Positions 1 through 7,250 of a DNA stretch of 64,000 nucleotides are shown piece by piece (the first letter of the stretch is position 1; each line of letters begins with the position of its first letter). Under the pieces are notes generated by a model. That model made no database searches, had not been told where the DNA came from, and saw nothing but the letters and a program-made list of their open reading frames with translations. Made by a program: the position numbers and the translations under genes. The stretch is taken from assembly GCF_003352045.1 (NCBI RefSeq), contig NZ_CP025815.1, forward strand, positions 2,914,001 to 2,978,000, given 5' to 3'. The stretch comes from Sulfitobacter sp. JL08 (GTDB lineage: Bacteria > Pseudomonadota > Alphaproteobacteria > Rhodobacterales > Rhodobacteraceae).

Positions 1-753
1 TTTGGCGGATCCTATCCCTATGGAAACAAAATCGAGGCACTGTTCGCCCTGCCCGCAGATGAACCTTTTGTATTTTTTGACAGTGATACCCTGATCACCG
101 GCGAAATTTCGGATGTGCCGTTTGATTTCGCGCGCCCTTCCGCATCCTTGCGTCGCACCGGAACCTGGCCGCAACCCGAGCTTTACGGCCCCGGATACAC
201 GGATATCTGGAAATCTCTTTACGATAAATTCGGCCTTGATTTCCAAAGTTCGCTGGACCTGTCCCAACCCGATGAATTCTGGGCACGCTACCTTTATTTC
301 AACGCCGGATATTTCTACTACCGGTGCCCGCATCTGTTTGGGCAGAGATTTCTGGACTACGCTTTGGCCATCCGCGACGATCCACCGCCCGAACTGGTTT
401 GCCAGTCGCTGGATCCCTGGCTGGATCAGGTGGCGCTGCCGCTGGTGATCCATGCCCTTGGCGGCGGGCGTAATGCTTTGCCTGCCGGGTTTCTGGACGG
501 GTCGGTCAGTTGCCATTACCGCCTGTTTCCAATGCTTTATGCCCGCGAATCCGATGCTGTGGTTCAGGTGCTTGAAACGGTATCGGCGCCCAACAAGATC
601 AAAAAGGTCCTGAAAGGATCCGATCCGATCAAACGCATGGTCTATCAGGGACGCGGCCAGAAGGTGCGCGCCCTGTTTGACCGGAACAACCTGCCCCGCC
701 GTGAACAGGCGATCCGCAACAGGATCAAGTCCGAAGGGTTCTGGATGCGATAG
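1..753 (+). CDS. Glycosyltransferase-like protein, 5' end missing
   Basis: The reading frame is open at the left window edge and runs 250 codons to a TAG, so the N-terminus lies outside the window. An FFDSDTL segment near visible residues 27-33 looks like the DxD metal and nucleotide-sugar site of GT-A fold glycosyltransferases. Tryptophan- and tyrosine-rich segments follow (ARYLYFNAGYFYYRCP), then a basic C-terminal tail. I do not recognise a named family. The DxD reading is inference from one motif and the acceptor is unknown. A weak hairpin follows the stop and metY follows on the same strand with its own likely promoter. Confidence 0.6.
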   Translation, partial: FGGSYPYGNKIEALFALPADEPFVFFDSDTLITGEISDVPFDFARPSASLRRTGTWPQPELYGPGYTDIWKSLYDKFGLDFQSSLDLSQPDEFWARYLYFNAGYFYYRCPHLFGQRFLDYALAIRDDPPPELVCQSLDPWLDQVALPLVIHALGGGRNALPAGFLDGSVSCHYRLFPMLYARESDAVVQVLETVSAPNKIKKVLKGSDPIKRMVYQGRGQKVRALFDRNNLPRREQAIRNRIKSEGFWMR

Positions 754-773
754 CCGCGCGTCGCGGTTGTTTT
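754..773 (+). terminator. Weak intrinsic terminator after the glycosyltransferase-like gene
   Basis: Directly after the stop codon, CCGCG (754-758) can pair with CGCGG (762-766) around a 3-base loop, followed by TTGTTTT. The stem is only five pairs, so efficiency is doubtful. A second small inverted repeat (TTGGC-AAT-GCCAA, 772-784) follows, and its TTGGCA could also act as a -35 element for metY. Confidence 0.35.
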
Positions 774-829
774 GGCAATGCCAATGTCATAGTGCTATCG
801 CAACGCCATTTCACAACGGAGAATTTCCC

Positions 830-2122
830 ATGACTGACGGCCCGAAATACGGTTTTGACACGTTGCAAATTCACGCTGGTGCGCGGCCGGATCCGGCAAC
901 GGGCGCGCGTCAGACACCGATCTATCAGACAACGGCTTATGTGTTTCGCGATGCAGAACACGCGGCGGCCTTGTTCAATCTGCAAGAGGTCGGATACATC
1001 TATTCGCGCCTGACCAACCCGACAGTTGCCGTGCTGCAGGAACGCATTGCCACACTGGAGGGCGGCGTTGGCGCAGTGTGCTGTTCTTCGGGACATGCCG
1101 CACAGTTGATGGCGCTGTTCCCGCTGATGTCACCGGGGAAAAACGTTGTTGTCTCTACCCGCCTTTACGGCGGAACTGTCACCCAGTTCAGCCAGACCAT
1201 CAAACGGTTCGGCTGGTCTGCCACCTTTGTCGATTTTGATGATACCGATGCGGTCAAGGCTGCGATTGACGATGATACACGCGCGATTTTCTGTGAATCG
1301 ATCGCGAACCCGGGTGGTTACATCACCGATCTGCCGGCAATTTCAAAGATCGCCGATGGCGCAGGCATTCCGCTGATTGTCGATAACACGTCTGCCACCC
1401 CTTACCTGTGCCGCCCGATCGAACATGGCGCGACCCTTGTTGTCCATTCGACCACGAAATACCTGACCGGCAACGGTACGGTGACCGGCGGCTGCGTGGT
1501 GGATTCGGGCAAGTTCGACTGGTCCGGCAATGACAAGTTCCCGTCGCTCAGCACACCCGAACCCGCCTATCATGGCCTGAAATTCCATGAAACATTCGGC
1601 CCGCTGGCGTTTACCTTTCACAGCATCGCCATTGGCCTGCGCGATCTGGGCATGACGATGAACCCGCAGGCGGCGCATTACACGCTGATGGGCACCGAAA
1701 CACTCAGCTTGCGGATGCAGCGCCATGTCGAAAACGCCGAAAAAGTGGCGGCGTGGCTTGAAGCCGATCCGCGGGTGGATTTTGTCACCTATGCGGGCCT
1801 GAAATCCTCGCCCTATTTCAAACGGGTGAAAACCATATGCCCGAAAGGCGCGGGCGGATTGTTCACCTTTGCGGTCAAGGGCGGCTATGACGCCTGTGTG
1901 AAACTGGTCAACGCGCTCGAGATTTTCAGCCATGTCGCCAATCTGGGCGATACGCGGTCGCTGATCATCCACTCGGCCTCGACCACGCACCGCCAGTTGA
2001 CGGCGGAACAGCAAGAGGCCGCAGGGGCCGGCCCCAATGTTGTGCGGATTTCCATCGGGATCGAAGACGCCGACGACCTGATCGCAGATCTGAATCAGGC
2101 GTTAAGCAAAGCATCGCATTGA
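830..2122 (+). CDS. metY: O-acetylhomoserine sulfhydrylase (MetY type)
   Basis: This 430-residue enzyme of the Cys/Met-metabolism PLP family should make homocysteine (or methionine) from O-acetylhomoserine and sulfide in the cytosol. HSTTKYLTGNG carries the PLP lysine at about K210, and IVDNTSATPYLCRP holds the cofactor aspartate. The roughly 430-residue length and the GxxFTF-type C-terminal region fit O-acetylhomoserine enzymes better than the shorter cystathionine gamma-synthases. I start at the ATG at 830, eight bases after a GGAG; the frame is open further upstream but that part reads as non-coding. Some members act on O-succinylhomoserine (MetZ), which motif reading cannot exclude. I found no SAM riboswitch in the 76 bases upstream. 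Confidence 0.9.
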   Translation: MTDGPKYGFDTLQIHAGARPDPATGARQTPIYQTTAYVFRDAEHAAALFNLQEVGYIYSRLTNPTVAVLQERIATLEGGVGAVCCSSGHAAQLMALFPLMSPGKNVVVSTRLYGGTVTQFSQTIKRFGWSATFVDFDDTDAVKAAIDDDTRAIFCESIANPGGYITDLPAISKIADGAGIPLIVDNTSATPYLCRPIEHGATLVVHSTTKYLTGNGTVTGGCVVDSGKFDWSGNDKFPSLSTPEPAYHGLKFHETFGPLAFTFHSIAIGLRDLGMTMNPQAAHYTLMGTETLSLRMQRHVENAEKVAAWLEADPRVDFVTYAGLKSSPYFKRVKTICPKGAGGLFTFAVKGGYDACVKLVNALEIFSHVANLGDTRSLIIHSASTTHRQLTAEQQEAAGAGPNVVRISIGIEDADDLIADLNQALSKASH

Positions 2123-2160
2123 AAAACCGGCCCGGAGAGCGCGCTGCGCTCTCCGGGCCA
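2121..2160. terminator. Strong bidirectional terminator between metY and the SIMPL gene
   Basis: A perfect 14-pair stem (2129-2142 with 2146-2159) with a 3-base loop lies between two convergent genes. On the minus strand it is followed by GGTTTTT, a proper U-tract for the SIMPL gene. On the plus strand the U-tract is poor, so termination after metY may be less efficient. Confidence 0.85.
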
Positions 2161-2166
2161 ATCATC

Positions 2167-2862
2167 CTAGTTCTCTATCGCAAACTCCATCGACACGGAC
2201 GCGGATATTGAAACTTCGCCTTCTGCGATGGGAATGCTGGAATCACTCATCATCGCGCGTTCCATCATGACCGGTTGATTTCGACCACTATGTTCCGCGA
2301 TCGATTGAACCGCGCCCAATGTCACACCCGCAGCGGCAGCCATTTGTTGGGCTTTTGCCATTGCATCCTGCACCGCGCGGGTGCGGGCGGTTTCCATCAA
2401 GGGTTCGGGATCCTGAAGTGCGAACTGCAACCCGTTGAAATCGTTTGCACCATCCTGAACAACCTGCGTCAGAACCGCCCCCAGCACAGACAAATCCCGC
2501 ACCCGCACAGACACTGCATTCGATGCGGAAAAACCGGTGATTTCCGCGCGGTTGCCGTTGGACGAATTGCGGTTTGACCACACCGGGTTCAACGAAAACC
2601 GCGATGTCTGGATATCGCGATTTTCGATTCCAGTTTCGCCCAGCCGAGTCAGAATACCGGTTACGGCCTTTGACACCTCGGCCATCGCATCCTGTGCGTT
2701 CTTGGCCTCGTGCGTCACGCCAAGGGTGATGATGGCCATATCCGGCGCAACCTCAACCTGGCCTTCTCCGGTTACGGAAATAAGCCTTGGTGTGTCCTGC
2801 GCACTGGCCCGGGCCGTCAGCCCAATTCCCACCAATATCGCCAAAACTGCAACCCGCCACAT
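2167..2862 (-). CDS. Periplasmic SIMPL-domain (DUF541) protein
   Basis: The 231-residue protein has a Sec signal peptide (hydrophobic residues 4-17, cleavage near ASA-Q at 21-22). A SIMPL/DUF541 domain then fills the rest: ISVTGEGQVEVAPDMA at the start, a central DIQTSRFSLNPVW strand, and an ARTRAVQDAMAKAQQMAAAAG helix near residue 165. Family members are periplasmic or surface proteins, some linked to oxidative stress defence (YggE in E. coli); no catalytic activity is established for most. The gene stands alone and ends at a strong terminator. The family call is secure, the function is not. Confidence 0.85.
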   Translation of the reverse strand: MWRVAVLAILVGIGLTARASAQDTPRLISVTGEGQVEVAPDMAIITLGVTHEAKNAQDAMAEVSKAVTGILTRLGETGIENRDIQTSRFSLNPVWSNRNSSNGNRAEITGFSASNAVSVRVRDLSVLGAVLTQVVQDGANDFNGLQFALQDPEPLMETARTRAVQDAMAKAQQMAAAAGVTLGAVQSIAEHSGRNQPVMMERAMMSDSSIPIAEGEVSISASVSMEFAIEN

Positions 2863-3041
2863 GTCGTTCTCCTTTGATTATCGAATTACTGTCCAAGTAT
2901 GACGCAAGGGCTGCGCAAATCCTTGGATAATTCTCAAATAAAATCAGCGTTTTTCTTCCCCTCGGCAAAGACCTGCTTTAAAATGCGCGAAACGCAGGGG
3001 GTGTTTCCCTTGCCCGTGGGCCAGATGGTAGACACACACGC

Positions 3042-5501
3042 ATGAAACCAATGTTCGCGCTTTCCCTGTCTTTTGAAGGCATTGACCTGTTGCATCGCGG
3101 CGCAGGCGGGTGGCGGATCGTGGGCGAGGTTCCGTTGCACACGCTAGACCTGACGGAAGAACTGGCGGCTTTGCGCAAAACCGCAGGCGTGCTGGAACCG
3201 GATGGTGTCCGCACCAAGGTGATTGTTCCCAACGATCAGATCAAATACCTGACGATCCAGACGGAAGGCCTGTCTGACGACGACCGCACGGCACAGGTAC
3301 GTGCGGCGCTTGACGGCGCAACCCCCTATGATGTGGACGAACTGGTTTTTGATGTCAGTCTGGACGGCAATGTGGCGCATGTTGCGGCAGTTGCCCGCGA
3401 TACGCTGGACGAAGCCGAAGATTTCGCAGTTGAACACGATTTCAACCCGATCTGTTTCGCCGCCATTCCCGGCGACGAAGCCTTTCTGGGCGAGCCGTTT
3501 TTCGGCGTGACCCGCGCAGCCAAAAGCCTTTTGGCACCGGATGAGGAAGTGGAAACAGACGGCGTCGCGGTTGTGGTTGTGGGCAAGGCGGACATTTCCG
3601 AAGACCCGGTTGCCGATGCCAAAACCGGCGATTTCGTTGCACCCGTATCAGGGCCGGAGCAAGCAGACGAGCAAGCAGACGAGCAAGCAGACGAGCAAGC
3701 AGACGAGCAAGCAGACGAGCAAGCAGACGACGCTCCGGAACCGTTGGCAAGTGTTGATGACGAAGAAACCGAGGCGACCGCCCCGCAGATCGACACCGGG
3801 AAACCTTCCGCAACGGATGACGATCACGAGGGCACCAGCGCCCCCCCTCCGGTCGGATTTTCAAGTGTGCGCGCAGCACGCACAACATCCGAACGCCTTG
3901 ATATTACCGCACCCAAACTGAGCGGTGTGCAACGCGACAAGGACAGACCGACAGCACCAGACATTCCCGTTCCGGCAGCCCAAAAACCGGAAATGGCGCT
4001 GGCCGATGATGTGACGGCACCACCGATCACAGGTCTTCCGGTGTCTCCGGAAGCGATTGAAGATGGCGATCCGGGCGGCATTTCTACGCCAGACGGTCTG
4101 CCCCGCCTGACACCCAACACAATCCCGCCTGCACCGGATACCGACGGGCCGGGCGAACATGCGTTCGGTGCAGTCAAGGCGGGCGCAGCACCTGCAATCG
4201 GCGGCAAACCGAAATATCTGGGCATCATTCTGACGGCCATATTGTTGGTGTTTCTTGCAGCTGTGGCCGCATGGGCATCGCTTTTTGCCGGCGCAGGGCT
4301 GTCCAAATTCTTTGGCCGCGATCACGATGACACGGACGTGGCCGTTGTGCAGGAAGATCCGGCACCTGCAGAACCGGAATCCTTGATTGCGCCGCAATCC
4401 GAGGTGACAGCCAGTCTGGCGCAACCGGATCAAGAAACAGAGATGACCCCCAGCAATATCGTGGAAGTCTCTGCCACCGAACCCGAAGACGAAGACGAAG
4501 CGTTGACAGACGCGGACATCGCCGTGCTGGACGCCATGCGCCAGCCTGCCCCGCCCGAACCGCTGACGCCCGAACGCGCCGAAGCCCGCTATGCCGTTTC
4601 GGGCATTTGGCAAATGGCCCCTGTTGCGCCGGACGCCAGCAACCTGATCGATATTGAAGATATTTATGTGGCGGGAATTGATCCTGTATCAAGCACGACA
4701 GATGCGGTGGCCCTGCCTTCTGTCACGGCTTTCCTGACGGATGAATTGCCCGAACAGATATCTTCGCCGAGTGCGGCAGGAACCGTGTTCGATCTGGATG
4801 AAAACGGTCTGGTCGTCCCCACGCCCGAAGGTGCTGTGACGCCCGATGGCGCGCTGGTCTATCTGGGCAAACCACCGGTTGTCCCGCCCGAAAGACCACA
4901 AAGCATTATAGCGCAAACAGATGCGGAAACCGCAACGCAAACCAGATTGTCCCAATTGCGGCCCCGCCTGCGCCCCGAAAACCTGATCGAAAATACCGAA
5001 CGGACGCAACTGGGCGGGCTGACAAAATCGGAACTGGCCGGCATCCGGCCAAAACTGCGCCCGGACGTGGCCAAAGTTGAAGAGGAACAGGACGAGACAC
5101 CGACCGCCCAGGCCGTTGCAACGTCGATCAAGCCGAACTTGCGCCCGAAAAACATGGATCAGATCGTGCAGCAGGCCAATGTGCGCGCGCCCGAACCTGT
5201 ACAGGTGGCGGCCGCCGCCAGCGTCGCGCCTGTCACCGTTGCGCCGTCCATTCCGTCCACCGCATCGGTTGCCAAACAGGCGACGGTCAAGAATGCGATC
5301 AAACTGAACAAGATCAACCTGATTGGCGTCTACGGCAAACCTTCAAGCCGCCGCGCGCTGGTCCGGCTTGAAAACGGACGATACAAAAAGGTTGAGGTCG
5401 GCGACCGCATCGACGGCGGCAAGATTTCGGCCATCGGCGACAGCGAATTGCGCTATACCAAAGGCGGCCGCAATGTCGTGCTGAAAATGCCGAAAAGCTG
5501 A
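3042..5501 (+). CDS. Putative single-pass protein combining GspL/PilM-like and PilP/GspC-like regions
   Basis: 819 residues. Residues 1-175 look like the cytoplasmic actin-like domain of GspL/PilM pilus or type II secretion proteins (FALSLSFEGIDLLHR, VIVPNDQIKYLTI, ALDGATPYDVDELVFD). An acidic linker with six EQAD repeats follows (206-229). One membrane helix spans about 392-416. A long proline- and acid-rich stretch carries two related RPRLRPENL/RPKLRPDV segments. The last 60 residues (INLIGVYGKPSSRRALVRL ... KVEVGDRIDGGKI) resemble the periplasmic PilP/GspC domain. The topology fits an inner-membrane protein bridging cytoplasm and periplasm. Such proteins are sometimes labelled translation initiation factor, probably because of the biased linker. 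No secretion or pilus genes adjoin it, so the role is unproven. Confidence 0.6.
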   Translation: MKPMFALSLSFEGIDLLHRGAGGWRIVGEVPLHTLDLTEELAALRKTAGVLEPDGVRTKVIVPNDQIKYLTIQTEGLSDDDRTAQVRAALDGATPYDVDELVFDVSLDGNVAHVAAVARDTLDEAEDFAVEHDFNPICFAAIPGDEAFLGEPFFGVTRAAKSLLAPDEEVETDGVAVVVVGKADISEDPVADAKTGDFVAPVSGPEQADEQADEQADEQADEQADEQADDAPEPLASVDDEETEATAPQIDTGKPSATDDDHEGTSAPPPVGFSSVRAARTTSERLDITAPKLSGVQRDKDRPTAPDIPVPAAQKPEMALADDVTAPPITGLPVSPEAIEDGDPGGISTPDGLPRLTPNTIPPAPDTDGPGEHAFGAVKAGAAPAIGGKPKYLGIILTAILLVFLAAVAAWASLFAGAGLSKFFGRDHDDTDVAVVQEDPAPAEPESLIAPQSEVTASLAQPDQETEMTPSNIVEVSATEPEDEDEALTDADIAVLDAMRQPAPPEPLTPERAEARYAVSGIWQMAPVAPDASNLIDIEDIYVAGIDPVSSTTDAVALPSVTAFLTDELPEQISSPSAAGTVFDLDENGLVVPTPEGAVTPDGALVYLGKPPVVPPERPQSIIAQTDAETATQTRLSQLRPRLRPENLIENTERTQLGGLTKSELAGIRPKLRPDVAKVEEEQDETPTAQAVATSIKPNLRPKNMDQIVQQANVRAPEPVQVAAAASVAPVTVAPSIPSTASVAKQATVKNAIKLNKINLIGVYGKPSSRRALVRLENGRYKKVEVGDRIDGGKISAIGDSELRYTKGGRNVVLKMPKS
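3657..3728 (+). repeat. Six tandem copies of a 12-base coding repeat (EQAD)
   Basis: GAGCAAGCAGAC is repeated six times without mismatch and encodes EQADEQAD in the acidic linker of the 819-residue protein. Because the unit is 12 bases, slippage would change length by four residues and keep the frame. Confidence 0.95.
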
Positions 5502-5513
5502 AGCAATCGCAGG

Positions 5514-6605
5514 TCAGACCTTGAGTTCGCCCGAGTTCACCTGTTCCTGTTCGATCGATTCGAACAACGCCTTGAAATTACCCTCGCCAAATCCGTCATC
5601 GCCTTTGCGCTGAATGAATTCGAAAAAAATCGGACCGATCACCGTTTTTGAAAAGATTTGCAGCAGAATTTTGGTTTCGCCACCATCCACCACGCCTTCG
5701 CCATCAATCAGAATGCCGTACTTTTTCATCCGATCCAGCGGTTCATTGTGCCCTTCGACCCGCGTTTTGCTAAGTTCATAGTAAGCATCAGGCGGCCCCG
5801 GCATGAATTTCAGTCCGCGTTCGGCAATGGCATCTGTGGCGTCGTAAAGCGTATCGGTTCCCACGGCGATGTGTTGGATACCTTCGCCATTGTACTTCTT
5901 AAGATAAGATACAATCTGGCCGGTTTCGCCACGATCCTCGTTGATCGGGATGCGGATGCGCCCGCATGGCGATGTCAGCGCACGGCTCAGCAATCCGGTA
6001 AACTTGCCTTCGATATCGAAAAACCGGATTTCGCGGAAATTGAAAAGATCACCGTAAAACCGGAACCATTTGTCCATATTGCCTTTGTGCACATTGTGGG
6101 TCAGGTGATCGAGGTAATAGAACCCCACGCCTTTCGGCTTTGACACGTCCAGCCATTCGAATTCTTCGTTATAGGGGCTGGTGTCGTAATACTGATCCAC
6201 GAAATACAAAAGCGACCCGCCGATGCCAATTATCGCAGGCACATCCAGTGACTTGCCGGTGCCGGTGTAAGGTGTCGCTCCCTTGCCCATCGCGTGATCA
6301 AATGCCTTTTGCGCATCCGCCACCCGCCATCCCATCGATGGCGCACAAGGCCCGTGCTCCTGAACGAACTCATGGGCAAAACTGTCTGCATCCGCGTTCA
6401 GCAAATAGGTGATATCCCCCTGCTGCCACAGTTCGATATCCTTGGTCTTGTGACGGGCCGTATTCCGATATCCCATCCGGGTGAAAAGTGTGCGCAGTTC
6501 CTGTGGATCAGGATGGGCGAATTCCACGAATTCGAACCCGTCGGTTCCGGCAGGATTGTCTTTAGTGATTTGTGATTTTGGCGCGCTATGCGGAAACGGT
6601 CCCAT
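5514..6605 (-). CDS. hppD: 4-hydroxyphenylpyruvate dioxygenase
   Basis: This 363-residue non-haem Fe(II) enzyme converts 4-hydroxyphenylpyruvate to homogentisate in tyrosine breakdown. The two-domain glyoxalase-fold layout is intact. The first iron ligand is in DHLTHNV, the second in IQHIAVGT, and the C-terminal glutamate in FFEFIQRKGDDGFGEGNF, the family signature. Length is normal. The ATG at 6605 is the first in frame. It is divergent from an Lrp-type regulator 158 bases away, a layout that usually means local control. No homogentisate dioxygenase or later pathway gene is in the window. Confidence 0.95.
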   Translation of the reverse strand: MGPFPHSAPKSQITKDNPAGTDGFEFVEFAHPDPQELRTLFTRMGYRNTARHKTKDIELWQQGDITYLLNADADSFAHEFVQEHGPCAPSMGWRVADAQKAFDHAMGKGATPYTGTGKSLDVPAIIGIGGSLLYFVDQYYDTSPYNEEFEWLDVSKPKGVGFYYLDHLTHNVHKGNMDKWFRFYGDLFNFREIRFFDIEGKFTGLLSRALTSPCGRIRIPINEDRGETGQIVSYLKKYNGEGIQHIAVGTDTLYDATDAIAERGLKFMPGPPDAYYELSKTRVEGHNEPLDRMKKYGILIDGEGVVDGGETKILLQIFSKTVIGPIFFEFIQRKGDDGFGEGNFKALFESIEQEQVNSGELKV

Positions 6606-6697
6606 CGGGCTGTCTTTCTTTGGTCTGATCTGTTCGCGCTTCCCGTATAGACGCCACAGCTTGCGTCATTTGCGCGAAATTATGCCAATATCAAAGG

Positions 6698-6727
6698 TTG
6701 AACGCGCAGGATTTAATGAATTATTAT
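6698..6727 (+). promoter_or_regulatory. Likely promoter of the Lrp-type regulator gene
   Basis: TTGAAC (6698-6703) and TATTAT (6722-6727) are 18 bases apart, ahead of the regulator start at 6764. Related inverted half-sites flank the region: TTTGCGCGAAATT (6669-6681) and GAAATTGCGCATAAA (6738-6752). They could be operator half-sites shared with hppD. Confidence 0.4.
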
Positions 6728-6763
6728 AAACAGCGCGGAAATTGCGCATAAAGGCTGCAAAAC

Positions 6764-7219
6764 ATGCTAGATCACCTCGACACAAGGCTATTGGCCGCCC
6801 TTCAAAGCAACGCACACCTGACAACGCAGGAGCTAAGCGATGTGCTGAACCTGTCGCCCAGTCAGGCAGGACGCCGCCGCCTGCGGCTTGAGAAAGAAGG
6901 CTATATTACCGGCTATTGTGCCCGCCTTGATCCGGTCAAGCTGGGGTTGAACGTTCAGGGGTTTGTGCAGGTCCACCTGAACCAGCACGGGCCGGAACAC
7001 GGGCGGTCTTTTGCGCGCCTCGTATCGCTGCGTGCCGAAATAATCAGCGCATGGACGATGACGGGGGATGCGGATTACCTGCTTCGGGTGTATTGTAGCG
7101 ATCTTTCTGCACTGAACACCTTGATTCATGACGTTCTTTTGCCCCACCCTGCTGTTGGGCGGGTGCACAGCCAGATCGTGATGGATCAGTTCAAAAGCGA
7201 TGCGCCACTGCCTACGTGA
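6764..7219 (+). CDS. Lrp/AsnC-family transcriptional regulator
   Basis: 151 residues: an N-terminal winged helix-turn-helix (DTRLLAALQSNAHLTTQEL ... SPSQAGRRRLRLEKEGYI, about 6-50) and a C-terminal RAM ligand-binding and oligomerisation domain (VQVHLNQH ... DADYLLRVYCSDLSAL). Members form dimers to octamers and respond to amino acids or related acids. Because it is divergent from hppD, I infer that it controls tyrosine catabolism; the ligand cannot be read from sequence. The antiporter gene starts 31 bases downstream, so the two may share a transcript. Confidence 0.85.
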   Translation: MLDHLDTRLLAALQSNAHLTTQELSDVLNLSPSQAGRRRLRLEKEGYITGYCARLDPVKLGLNVQGFVQVHLNQHGPEHGRSFARLVSLRAEIISAWTMTGDADYLLRVYCSDLSALNTLIHDVLLPHPAVGRVHSQIVMDQFKSDAPLPT

Positions 7220-7250
7220 CGCCGTCCCATCCGACCAAAAGGCCCCTTTT

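Noticed and set aside
754-829. SAM riboswitch ahead of metY
   Set aside because: The gap is 76 bases and shows only a short hairpin plus promoter-like boxes; none of the SAM-II or SAM-V conserved segments could be found.
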